DNA of 64,000 bases from Streptomyces griseoluteus (GTDB lineage: Bacteria; Actinomycetota; Actinomycetes; Streptomycetales; Streptomycetaceae). Made by a program: the position numbers and the translations under genes. Shown here one piece after another: positions 55,105-63,929 of the stretch. The DNA is taken from positions 620,001 through 684,000 of the forward strand of contig NZ_SRRU01000002.1 in NCBI RefSeq assembly GCF_004784465.1. The letters are read 5' to 3'. The first letter of the stretch is position 1. The number at the start of each line of letters is the position of its first letter. The notes under the pieces were generated by a model. That model saw only the letters and a list, made by a program, of their open reading frames with translations. It did not search any database and had not been told where the DNA came from.

Positions 55105-55136
55105 GCGGGACCCGCCGGAACGCCCCCGCCGCTCAG
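55101..55136. terminator. Convergent hairpin containing both stop codons
   Basis: Arms CTGAGCGG (55101-55108) and CCGCTCAG (55129-55136) pair perfectly around 20 nt. The left arm holds the TGA of the plus-strand gene (55102-55104) and the right arm the TGA of the minus-strand VOC gene (55135-55133). Confidence 0.55.
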
Positions 55137-55543
55137 GAAGACAGCGCGGGGGCGTACGTGCCGAAGCTCCAGACGTTGCCCTCGGCGTCCCGCGCCAGGT
55201 AGTCCCGCGCGCCGTAGTCCTGGTCCGTCGGGGGCGCGAGGATCTCCACACCGTGCTCCACCGCGCGCCGGTGATGGGCGTCCACGTCGTCCACCACCAC
55301 GTACACCCCTGCCGGGCCCCCGCCACCCATCACCTCGGCGAAGACACCGCCGCGCCCCTTGGACCCCAGCATCACCGCCCCGTTCCCCTGGGCCAGCTCG
55401 GCGTGCAGGACCGTACCGTCCTCCGACTCGTACACCGCCAGCTCGGTGAAGCCCAGCGCCCGCGTGAGCTGCGCGATCGCCGCCCGCGCGTCCGCGTACA
55501 GCAGCGTCGGGTACACGCTGGGGCGCCCGCCGGTGTCCGCCAT
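55133..55543 (-). CDS. VOC-family (glyoxalase/bleomycin-resistance-like) protein
   Basis: This 136-residue single-module vicinal-oxygen-chelate protein has the YPTLLYADARAAIAQLTRALGF start, an AVMLGSK strand, VVVDDVDAHHRRAVEHGVEILAPP and the YLARDAEGNVWSFGTYAP terminal strand with its Glu. Two such modules form a metal-binding site across a dimer. The substrate is unknown; PhnB-like proteins share this pattern. ATG 55543 is chosen for GGGAG 9 nt upstream. Confidence 0.85.
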   Translation of the reverse strand: MADTGGRPSVYPTLLYADARAAIAQLTRALGFTELAVYESEDGTVLHAELAQGNGAVMLGSKGRGGVFAEVMGGGGPAGVYVVVDDVDAHHRRAVEHGVEILAPPTDQDYGARDYLARDAEGNVWSFGTYAPALSS

Positions 55544-55614
55544 GCCGATCACTCCCTTGCGAACGGTTCCGCCCGCTTCGTCCCCTCAGTCTGGCAGCCG
55601 GTACTGACCACGCC

Positions 55615-56505
55615 TCAGCCGAACGTGTTGCACCGGTCCGGATCGCCTGTCCGGTAGCCCTGGTCGAACCACTGCTGCCGCTGCAGCGAGGACCCGTGCG
55701 TCCAGGTCTCCGGGGTCACCTTCCCCTGGAACTCCTGCTGGATGCGGTCGTCGCCCACGGCCGCCGCCGCGTTCAGCCCGTCCTTGATGTCCGCCGGGGT
55801 CAGGCTGGTGATCAGAGGCTTCCCCGTCGACTCGTCCGAGGTCGTCGTCGCGTGGTGCGCCCACACCCCGGCATAACAGTCCGCCTGCAGCTCGACCCGG
55901 ACCGAGCTGCTGTTCTCGCCGGTCGTCCCGTCCTGGCTCCGGCCCAGCGTGCCCATCAGGTCCTGCACATGGTGGCCGTACTCGTGCGCGATCACGTACG
56001 CCTGCGCGAACGGGCCCCCGCTCGCCCCGAACTTCGTGCGCAGTTCGTCGAAGAAGCCCAGGTCCAGATAGACCCGCTGGTCACCAGGGCAGTAGAACGG
56101 CCCCACGGCCGCCGTCGCCGCCCCGCAGGCGGTACGGATCTGCCCGCTGAAGAGATACGTCTCCGCCGGGGTGTACCGCTTCCCCCGCTGCCCGAACTCG
56201 CCCGACCAGTAGTCCTGCACGCTGTTGACCACCGCGACCGCCCGGCAGTCCTCGCGGGTGTTCGCGTCCCGGCCGGTACGGCAGGACTGCTGGACCTCGC
56301 TCACCGAGGAGGGCTGGGACGTGGTCTCCTCACCGCCCGAGGAGAGCCCGAGCTGGTCCGGGCCGACGCCCAGGAACAGCGCCAGCAGCAGCCCGACCAG
56401 CCCGACGACACCCCCGCCGATCGTCGCCCGGCCGCCCGGCACCCGGCTCCCGCGCACGTCCCGCACCTCGGAGGTGTCCAGATTCGCGTCGTCGTCGAAC
56501 TGCAC
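55615..56505 (-). CDS. Membrane-anchored neutral zinc metallopeptidase (YpfJ family)
   Basis: The product (296 aa) has a short acidic cytoplasmic N-terminus, one transmembrane helix (about 28-48), a Ser/Glu-rich linker and the extracytoplasmic zinc-peptidase domain. HEYGHHVQ has His174, Glu175 and His178, and the third ligand region is [16 protein letters not shown]. Four or more cysteines suggest disulfides outside the membrane. Members are called putative neutral zinc metallopeptidases; the natural substrate is unknown. Confidence 0.88.
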   Translation of the reverse strand: MQFDDDANLDTSEVRDVRGSRVPGGRATIGGGVVGLVGLLLALFLGVGPDQLGLSSGGEETTSQPSSVSEVQQSCRTGRDANTREDCRAVAVVNSVQDYWSGEFGQRGKRYTPAETYLFSGQIRTACGAATAAVGPFYCPGDQRVYLDLGFFDELRTKFGASGGPFAQAYVIAHEYGHHVQDLMGTLGRSQDGTTGENSSSVRVELQADCYAGVWAHHATTTSDESTGKPLITSLTPADIKDGLNAAAAVGDDRIQQEFQGKVTPETWTHGSSLQRQQWFDQGYRTGDPDRCNTFG

Positions 56506-56653
56506 AGCCCGTCACCTTCTGTCGGCTTCCATCGGCTTTCGCGAGCTTCCGGCCCGACCCGTCACACCGGGGCCCGCAGCTCACGCGGCATCTGTACCCC
56601 GAGACTCCCCATACCTGCCCCCCGAGGCAGGAAAAGGGCTTGCCCGCCCCCGT

Positions 56654-56689
56654 TAGACTGGCCCCATGGCCATTCTCCTCGCGCATTAG
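56654..56689 (+). CDS. Leaderless seven-codon leader ORF upstream of the ABC-F gene
   Basis: ATG 56666 encodes MAILLAH and stops at TAG 56689. TAGACT at 56654-56659 lies 6 nt before this ATG, the spacing expected when transcription starts at the start codon (leaderless). The ABC-F gene begins about 60 nt downstream with its own AGGAG. Short translated leaders before ABC-F genes can sense ribosome stalling; that role is inferred here. The feature range includes the -10 element. Confidence 0.5.
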
Positions 56690-56750
56690 ACGGCGGGAAC
56701 GCCCTCGACAGCCGCCCATCCGTCAACCACGTACGCCCAGGAGTATGTCC

Positions 56751-58349
<1,599 letters not shown>

Positions 58350-58691
58350 CCCCGGCGCGATCATTCGGCCCGATCATTCGGCCCAGCGGTGATCCACCAT
58401 CTGAGTGAGATCTCCTCATACCGAGGTGTGTCCTACACGGATTTTGCGGCCGGTCCCCCCGTACCCGAGCGGTACCGGGGGACCGGCCGTCTCGCGTCGC
58501 TGACCTGGGACTTCCCGATTCCACCCGTTCGGCGGTACGCGCGCGCCGCTTCGGAATCGCTGATTCCGTATGTGCGGACCCGCTCCTGTCGTCACAACCT
58601 CGTCTCACGGACCTTGCCGAATGGGTGGCCAACCCGACGAGAAGGGGTGATCATGAGAAGACCAGAGCGCACTTCCCATGAGGAGGACCGG
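58350..58691. other. Intergenic region before gbn with tandem GATC repeat
   Basis: This 342-bp gap contains a perfect tandem 13-mer CGATCATTCGGCC (58358-58370, 58371-58383), further GATC sites (about 58390, 58409 and 58648) and a large hairpin (58448-58488). In-frame ATG 58653 is an alternative start for the next gene. No other gene is seen. Confidence 0.55.
58448..58488 (+). terminator. Large hairpin after the ABC-F gene
   Basis: GGCCGGTCCCCC plus GTACC (58448-58465, one mismatch) pairs with GGTACC plus GGGGGACCGGCC (58471-58488) around a 5-nt loop. It is about 100 nt past the ABC-F stop. It is the strongest structure in the gap and a likely terminator. Confidence 0.65.
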
Positions 58692-58913
58692 GTGGCCGAG
58701 ACTCTGAAGAAGGGCAGCCGGGTTACCGGCGCCGCGCGCGACAAGCTCGCGGCAGACCTGAAGAAAAAGTACGACTCCGGAGCGAGCATCCGGGCGCTGG
58801 CCGAGGAAACCGGTCGCTCGTATGGCTTTGTGCACCGGATGCTCAGCGAGTCGGGCGTCACGCTCCGTGGGCGTGGCGGTGCGACGCGGGGCAAGAAGGC
58901 CGCGTCGTCCTGA
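58692..58913 (+). CDS. gbn: Gbn-type GATC-binding nucleoid-associated protein
   Basis: This 73-residue basic protein begins MAETLKKGSRVTGAARDKLA, has one helix-turn-helix (about 31-52, IRALAEETGRSYGFVHRML) and ends in a Gly/Arg/Lys-rich tail. It matches my recollection of S. coelicolor SCO1839, named Gbn, a small nucleoid-associated protein that binds GATC-containing sites and affects development and antibiotic production. GTG 58692 is chosen for AGGAGG 5 nt upstream; ATG 58653 would add 13 residues. GATC sites, including a tandem repeat, lie upstream. Confidence 0.85.
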   Translation: MAETLKKGSRVTGAARDKLAADLKKKYDSGASIRALAEETGRSYGFVHRMLSESGVTLRGRGGATRGKKAASS

Positions 58914-59042
58914 CTCCGGGCGGCCCATCGGCTTCGATGGTGGCCACCCGGTCGGTCCTCTGATCGTCCGGGTGGTTACTGTGCAGTCACTTCGCGGTGC
59001 CGTACGGCTCCGCGCGATGACCGCACCCACCGGAGGCGCCCC

Positions 59043-59846
59043 ATGGCTTCGCCCGACCAGGACCTCGCTCCTGTACTCGACAAGGACGGCGTACGGCTCA
59101 CCGTCGACGACGCGCTCGCCACGGTGACCCTGACCAACCCCGCCAAGCGCAACGCGCAGAGCCCCGCTCTGTGGCGGGCGCTGGCCGAGGCGGGCCGGGC
59201 GCTGCCGGGCTCCGTCCGCGTGGTCGTGCTGCGTGGCGAGGGCAAGTCCTTCTCCGCCGGGCTGGACCGCCAGATGTTCACGCCCGAGGGGATCGAGGGC
59301 GAGCCGAGCTTCATCGATCTCGCGCGCCGTGACGACGCCGGGGTCGACTCCGCCATCGCCGCGTTCCAGGAGGCGTTCACCTGGTGGCGGCGCAACGACA
59401 TCGTGTCCATCGCCGCCGTGCAGGGACACGCCATCGGCGCCGGCTTCCAGCTGGCCCTCGCCTGTGACCTGCGGGTCGTCGCCGACGACGTGCAGTTCGC
59501 CATGCGCGAGACCAGCCTCGGCCTGGTCCCCGACCTCACCGGCACCCACCCGCTGGTCGGCCTCGTCGGCTACGCCCGCGCGCTGGAGATCTGTGTGACC
59601 GGCCGCTTCGTGCACGCGGAGGAGGCGGTCGTCTCCGGCCTCGCCAGCGTCGCCGTGCCCGCCGCCGAACTCGACGGCGCGGCCGCCGACCTCGCCTCCG
59701 CGGTACTGGCCGCGCCGCGCGACGCCGTGGTGGAGACCAAGGCGCTGCTGCGCGGTGCCGTGGGCCGCTCCTTCGACGAGCAGGTCGTCGCCGAGCGCGC
59801 CGCCCAGGCCCGCCGTCTGCGCGACCTCGCGGGCATCGGGGACTGA
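59043..59846 (+). CDS. Enoyl-CoA hydratase/isomerase-family protein
   Basis: The product (267 aa) has the crotonase fold. GKSFSAGLDRQMF provides the first oxyanion-hole strand, AVQGHAIGAGFQLALACDL the second, and FAMRETSLGLVPDLTGTHPL the following loop. The glutamate usually found in the GGGCELA position (Glu144 of rat hydratase) is Gln here (GAGFQLA), while the second Glu (RETSLG) is kept. Hydratase activity is therefore uncertain, and isomerase or another crotonase reaction is possible. It follows gbn on the same strand. Confidence 0.83.
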   Translation: MASPDQDLAPVLDKDGVRLTVDDALATVTLTNPAKRNAQSPALWRALAEAGRALPGSVRVVVLRGEGKSFSAGLDRQMFTPEGIEGEPSFIDLARRDDAGVDSAIAAFQEAFTWWRRNDIVSIAAVQGHAIGAGFQLALACDLRVVADDVQFAMRETSLGLVPDLTGTHPLVGLVGYARALEICVTGRFVHAEEAVVSGLASVAVPAAELDGAAADLASAVLAAPRDAVVETKALLRGAVGRSFDEQVVAERAAQARRLRDLAGIGD

Positions 59847-59875
59847 GCCCACCGCGGCCCCGTTCGCGGTCGCGC

Positions 59876-60592
59876 TCATTCCACGCCGGTCACCAGGACC
59901 GCCACCGTCGGGCGGTCCTCCAGCGTGTCCCGTACCGCCGCGCGCACCCGCTGGGCCACCTCGGTGGCCCGGTGCGCGGAGTCCGTGGCGACCTCCACGT
60001 ACACATGCCGGTGCGGGAGGGCCGCGTCCGACTCGCGCCGCTGGACCCGGACCGCGTGGCCCCGGTCGCCGAAGGCCGCCGTCAGCCGGGTCACCCCGGC
60101 CACCGTGAGCACGGCCGCGGCCACCGTCGCCTCGTCCGGGTCGGTGGTCCGCTCGGCGTCCGGCGCCCGCTGCGGCCGGGGCGCCGGGGGCGGTTCGGCG
60201 GGCGGCTCCAACAGGTCCGTCACCCGCAGGTCCACCTCCGTCACGGTGAGCCCCAGCCGGTCGGCCGCCGCGGTCAGCACCTCCCGCAGCCGGTCCGCCG
60301 TCACCGGCAGCGGCCGGGCGGCGGTCGCCGCGAAGTCTGCCGTCACCCGGAGGGGCCCCGGCCACAGCGCGCTCGGCGGGGCCGGTACGACCGGCTCGCG
60401 CACCTCCCGCGGATCGGCCGGACCGATCCGCAGCGTGCCCAGCCACGCCCCCGGCACCTCCGCCGCCGCCCCGGCCAGCACAGAGGCGGCCGCCCGTTCC
60501 GTCATCCACGCACCGTCCCGGCTGCCGCCGAGCGGCAGCAGTCTGCCGGGCGCCAGTCGCTGCCGTACCGCCTGTGTCCAGTCCGCCGTCAT
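59876..60592 (-). CDS. Asp23-cluster-associated hypothetical protein
   Basis: The product (238 aa) lacks a signal peptide or membrane helix. The C-terminal third (about 155-238, AAVLTVAGVTRLTAAFG, RHVYVEVATDSAHRATEVAQRVRAAVRDTLE, VAVLVTGVE) has the strand-helix pattern of an Asp23 domain. The middle is Pro/Ala-rich (about 128-150). It is divergent from the Asp23 gene at 60682, with 89 bp between starts, so it is probably part of the same envelope-stress module. Function unknown; Asp23 similarity is inferred by eye. Confidence 0.7.
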   Translation of the reverse strand: MTADWTQAVRQRLAPGRLLPLGGSRDGAWMTERAAASVLAGAAAEVPGAWLGTLRIGPADPREVREPVVPAPPSALWPGPLRVTADFAATAARPLPVTADRLREVLTAAADRLGLTVTEVDLRVTDLLEPPAEPPPAPRPQRAPDAERTTDPDEATVAAAVLTVAGVTRLTAAFGDRGHAVRVQRRESDAALPHRHVYVEVATDSAHRATEVAQRVRAAVRDTLEDRPTVAVLVTGVE

Positions 60593-60681
60593 TCCTCCAC
60601 CCTGCCCTCTCCACGGCGCGCAACGGCGCAGGCGTGCTTACCGTGGTCGGAGAACGACGACCGAAAAGGGGAGCAGTGGCG

Positions 60682-61155
60682 ATGAGCGAGATGGCAACCC
60701 ACGGCGGCGACAACGAGCCGCAGACCTCGGCCCGCAGGCAGACCCGGTCCGGCGGCGGCGACCCGGCGACCAGAGGCCGCACCACCATCGCGGACGGAGT
60801 CGTCGAGAAGATCGCCGGAATGGCGGCACGTGACGTGGAGGGCGTGCACGCCATGGGCAGCGGCCTCTCCCGCACCCTCGGCGCCGTGCGCGAGCGGGTG
60901 CCGGGCGGCGGCAAGGCCGTCACCCGGGGCGTGAAGGCCGAGGTCGGAGAGGTGCAGACCGCGCTCGACCTGGAGATCGTCGTGGAGTACGGCTATCCCA
61001 TCGGCGACGTCTCCGGCGCGGTCCGGGAGAACGTGATCTCCGCCGTGGAGCGGATGACGAGCCTCGAGGTCGTCGAGGTCAACATCGCGGTCAGCGACGT
61101 CCACCTCCCCGAAGAGGAGGACGACGAGGAGCCGGGGCAGCCTCGTATCCAGTGA
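60682..61155 (+). CDS. Asp23/Gls24-family envelope stress protein
   Basis: The 157-residue protein has a disordered polar N-terminus (about 1-35), the Asp23 domain (ADGVVEKIAGMAARDVEGVHAMGSG through VEVNIAVSDVHLP) and an acidic tail. In staphylococci Asp23 forms a membrane-associated layer held by AmaP. ATG 60682 lies 8 nt after GGGGAG; GTG 60676 is too close. It opens a five-gene cluster ending with AmaP. Confidence 0.88.
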   Translation: MSEMATHGGDNEPQTSARRQTRSGGGDPATRGRTTIADGVVEKIAGMAARDVEGVHAMGSGLSRTLGAVRERVPGGGKAVTRGVKAEVGEVQTALDLEIVVEYGYPIGDVSGAVRENVISAVERMTSLEVVEVNIAVSDVHLPEEEDDEEPGQPRIQ

Positions 61156-61239
61156 GTCGGGGGGTACTCGTACAAGAGGCCGGACCGGCTGACATCACTC
61201 GGCCGGACGAGCCGACCCGCTTGAAGGAGCGCTGCAGAG

Positions 61240-61470
61240 ATGAGCATGGCAGCAGTCGGCATGATCGCCGGAATGGCGCTGGGCTTCGCCGGGTTCTACG
61301 GCGGTTTCGGAGCCTTCGTGCTGGTGGCGGCCCTCGGGGCCATCGGATTCTTCGCCGGCCGCTTCATGGACGGTGAACTGGAGCTCGGCGACTTCTTCCG
61401 CCGCCGGGACGACCGCACCCGTGACGACCGGCTCCGCACCGGCGGCGACCGGCGCGACTGGCGCCGGTGA
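61240..61470 (+). CDS. Small membrane protein of the Asp23 cluster (DUF2273-like)
   Basis: The 76-residue protein has one or two hydrophobic segments (about 4-42) with many Gly/Ala, then a strongly charged Arg/Asp tail. Its size and place fit the DUF2273-type small protein found between Asp23 genes. Its stop overlaps the GTG of the next gene (GTGA). Confidence 0.75.
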   Translation: MSMAAVGMIAGMALGFAGFYGGFGAFVLVAALGAIGFFAGRFMDGELELGDFFRRRDDRTRDDRLRTGGDRRDWRR

Positions 61471-61883
61471 GCGCGATGAGCACGGAGGCCGGCGCGGCGG
61501 CGCCGGCTGTCCCGGACCGCACCCCGCCGGGCGAGCGCGGGTACACCCGGATCGCGGACCGGGTCGTCGCCAAGATCGCCGCGCGGGCCGCGCGGGAGGC
61601 GATCGCTCCGCTGCCCCGCGATCTCGACCCGCCGCACGCCACGGTCAACGTCCGTCCCCGGGCACGCGGCACCGGCCCGGTGGAGGACAGCCCCTTCGCC
61701 ACGGCCCGGGTGCGGGTGGCGCTGGAGCTGGAGTACCCCGGCGACATCGGCGCGCGCTGCGCGGCCGTACGCCGCCGGGTCACCGAGCGGGTGGGCACGC
61801 TGGCGAACATGGAGGTGCCGGAGGTGGTCGTCGAGGTGGAGCGGCTGCGGCTGCCCGGTGAGCGTCGGGGGAGGACGGTATGA
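61467..61883 (+). CDS. Second Asp23/Gls24-family protein
   Basis: The 138-residue protein is a shorter Asp23-domain protein: TRIADRVVAKIAARAAREAI at the start, then ARVRVALELEYPGDIGARCAAVRRRVTERVGTL read in parts, and PEVVVEVERLRLP. GTG 61467 overlaps the preceding stop; ATG 61476 is an in-frame alternative. Its own stop overlaps the following ATG, so the cluster is translationally tight. Confidence 0.82.
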   Translation: MSAMSTEAGAAAPAVPDRTPPGERGYTRIADRVVAKIAARAAREAIAPLPRDLDPPHATVNVRPRARGTGPVEDSPFATARVRVALELEYPGDIGARCAAVRRRVTERVGTLANMEVPEVVVEVERLRLPGERRGRTV

Positions 61884-62563
61884 GCGAGCCGCCGCAGGAC
61901 GCCACCCGGCCCATGCCCGTGGTGGACACCGAGAAGCACCCGGACACCGAGAAGCACCCCGGCACCGAGCGGCACACCCCGCCCACGGCCCAGCAGCCGG
62001 CCCTCTCCCCGGACGCCCGCGGCAGCGGCCGTTTCTGGTCCGCCCGCCGCGTCCCCTCGGCGATCGTCGCCCTGCTCACCCTGGGCGGCGCCGGCCTGCT
62101 GCTGTACGACGTGGTCGCCGTCCGCGCCGGGTACCCGGCGATGTACTGGCGCCGCGAACTCGCCCGCCAGCTGGCCGAGCGTCCCCTCGACGACATCCCG
62201 GTGCTCGCGGGCGCCGCCTTCGTCGCCGCCGTCGGCCTCTGGCTGATCCTGCTCGCGATCACCCCCGGCCTGCGCAACCTGCTCCCCATGCTCCGCCCGC
62301 GCCACGACGTACGCGCCGCGCTCACCCGTGACGCCGCCGCCCAGGTGCTGCGGGACCGGGCCGTGGAGGTCTCCGGGGTGCGCGAGGCGCGGGTGAGGAT
62401 GCACCGCCGCCGGGCCGACGTGCGGGTGATCTCGCACTTCCGGGACCCCGCCGAGGTGCGGAGCGACCTGGACACCGCGCTGGCCGGTGCCGTGACCGAC
62501 CTCGGCCTGGTGCGGCGCCCCAAGCTGTCGGTACGCCTCAGGGGACCCGGGAAGAAGGGATGA
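61880..62563 (+). CDS. DUF6286-type membrane protein of the Asp23 cluster
   Basis: The 227-residue protein has a polar N-terminus with a repeated TEKHP unit (DTEKHPDTEKHPGTERHTP, about 16-34). Two transmembrane helices lie at about 60-82 and 110-132, and a C-terminal domain (about 145-222, EVSGVREARVRMHRRRADVRV) resembles Asp23-like or alkaline-shock partner domains. Streptomyces proteins with this layout beside Asp23 genes are, as I recall, assigned DUF6286. It may tether the Asp23 proteins to the membrane. Confidence 0.75.
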   Translation: MSEPPQDATRPMPVVDTEKHPDTEKHPGTERHTPPTAQQPALSPDARGSGRFWSARRVPSAIVALLTLGGAGLLLYDVVAVRAGYPAMYWRRELARQLAERPLDDIPVLAGAAFVAAVGLWLILLAITPGLRNLLPMLRPRHDVRAALTRDAAAQVLRDRAVEVSGVREARVRMHRRRADVRVISHFRDPAEVRSDLDTALAGAVTDLGLVRRPKLSVRLRGPGKKG

Positions 62564-63150
62564 GGGGCATGCGTTCAGGAGTCGTCAACCGCGTCCTGCT
62601 GGCGCTCGCCGGACTGGTGCTGTTCGTGCTCGGCGGGTCGGTGCTGGCCGTCGGCCTCGGCGCGCCCTCGCCCTCCTGGTGGCCGCACTCCGGCCGGCAC
62701 GACGTGCTGCTCAGCCGGGCCGAGCGCACCGCCTGGCGGGACCAGGACTGGTGGTGGCCCGCGCTGATCGCGCTGCTGGCCGTTCTGTTCCTCGTCGGAC
62801 TGTGGTGGCTGGTGTCGGTGCTGCGCAGGCACCGGCTCTCCGAGATCCTCGTCGACAGCGGCGACGGCACCGGCGCCCTGGTGCGCGGCGGCGCGCTGGA
62901 GTCCGCGGTCGCGGAGGACGCGGCCCGCCGGCCGGGCGTGGCCGGGGCAGGCGCCCGCCTGAGCGGCCGCCGGACGTCCCCCGCGCTGCGCGCCGGGCTC
63001 CGCCTGGAACCCGGCGCCGCCCCGGCCGCCGCCCTGGCCGACTTCGCCGCGCACCCACTGGGCGCGGCCCGCGACTCGACGGGCATCGAGACGCTGCCCA
63101 CCGAGGTGCGGCTGCGGGCGGTACGGCACAAGGCGGACCGGGTGAGCTGA
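62560..63150 (+). CDS. amaP: Alkaline-shock membrane anchor protein AmaP
   Basis: The 196-residue protein has two transmembrane helices (about 10-32 and 65-88) separated by a Trp-rich extracytoplasmic loop, and a cytoplasmic C-terminal domain. This is the AmaP layout that anchors Asp23 in Firmicutes. ATG 62560 overlaps the preceding stop (ATGA), with ATG 62569 as an alternative. It is the last gene of the cluster, and its stop lies in the loop of a terminator hairpin. Confidence 0.8.
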   Translation: MRGMRSGVVNRVLLALAGLVLFVLGGSVLAVGLGAPSPSWWPHSGRHDVLLSRAERTAWRDQDWWWPALIALLAVLFLVGLWWLVSVLRRHRLSEILVDSGDGTGALVRGGALESAVAEDAARRPGVAGAGARLSGRRTSPALRAGLRLEPGAAPAAALADFAAHPLGAARDSTGIETLPTEVRLRAVRHKADRVS

Positions 63151-63159
63151 CGGTCCGCC
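63132..63159. terminator. Hairpin spanning the amaP stop codon
   Basis: GGCGGACCG (63132-63140) and CGGTCCGCC (63151-63159) pair perfectly around a 10-nt loop containing the TGA (63148-63150). It lies between amaP and the convergent SDR gene and may serve both. Confidence 0.6.
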
Positions 63160-63169
63160 CCGGAAGGAC

Positions 63170-63925
63170 TCAGAACCCGTGCCGCATGCCCCCGTCGACC
63201 GGCAGCATGACGCCCGTCAGATAGGACGCGGCCGGGGACAGCAGGAACGCGGCCACCCGCCCGAACTCCTCCGGCGTCCCGTACCGGCGCAGCGGGATGC
63301 GGGACTCGTTGGCCGCCCTGGTGGCCACCGGGTCGGCGGAGAGGGCGTCCAGCTCGCGCACCCGGTCGGTGTCTATACGCGCCGGGAGCAGGCCGACGAC
63401 CCGGATGCCGCGCGGGCCCAGCTCGTCGGAGAGGGACTTGGCGAACCCGGCGAGGCCCGGCCGCAGCCCGTTGGAGATGGTCAGCCCCGGGATCGGCTCG
63501 TGCACCGAGCCCGACAGCACGAACCCGATCACCCCGCCCGGCTCCAGCTCCGCCGCCGCGGCGCGGGCCAGGCGCACCGCGCCGAGGAACACCGACTCGA
63601 ACGCGTCCCGCCACTGCTCGTCGCTGTTGTCCGCGACGAAGCCGGGCGGCGGGCCGCCGACGCTGATGAGGATGCCGTCGAAACGGCCGAAGCGCTCGCG
63701 GGCCAGCGCGATCAGCCGCTCCGGAGCGTCCGCCTCGGCATTGCCGACGGCCACGCCCACCGCGTCCGGGCCGAGCTCGGCGGCGGCGTCCGCCACCCGC
63801 TGCTCGTCCCGGCCGGTGACGACCACCTTCGCCCCGTCCGCGACCAACTGCCGCGCGGCCGCGTTGCCCAGGCCCCGCGAGGCGCCGGTGACGATGTACA
63901 CCCGGTCCTTCAGTCCAAGATCCAT
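63170..63925 (-). CDS. Atypical short-chain dehydrogenase/reductase-family protein
   Basis: The product (251 aa) has the classical SDR Rossmann fold (TGASRGLG at 13-20, a GGPPPG segment where NNAG is usual, and the C-terminal LTGVMLPVDGGM signature). The catalytic Tyr-x3-Lys is not present: the corresponding segment reads ISNGLRPGLAGFAK. Several SDR relatives share this LSN-x2-R variant, so activity may be altered or the protein may be non-catalytic. ATG 63925 has AGGAG 2 nt upstream and starts 4 nt after the GH15 stop, suggesting co-transcription. Confidence 0.85.
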   Translation of the reverse strand: MDLGLKDRVYIVTGASRGLGNAAARQLVADGAKVVVTGRDEQRVADAAAELGPDAVGVAVGNAEADAPERLIALARERFGRFDGILISVGGPPPGFVADNSDEQWRDAFESVFLGAVRLARAAAAELEPGGVIGFVLSGSVHEPIPGLTISNGLRPGLAGFAKSLSDELGPRGIRVVGLLPARIDTDRVRELDALSADPVATRAANESRIPLRRYGTPEEFGRVAAFLLSPAASYLTGVMLPVDGGMRHGF

Positions 63926-63929
63926 GCTC

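Noticed and set aside
61156..61175. SigB-like GGGTAC element upstream of the small Asp23-cluster membrane gene
   Set aside because: GGGTAC is present near 61160, but no convincing -35 partner at the right distance was found.
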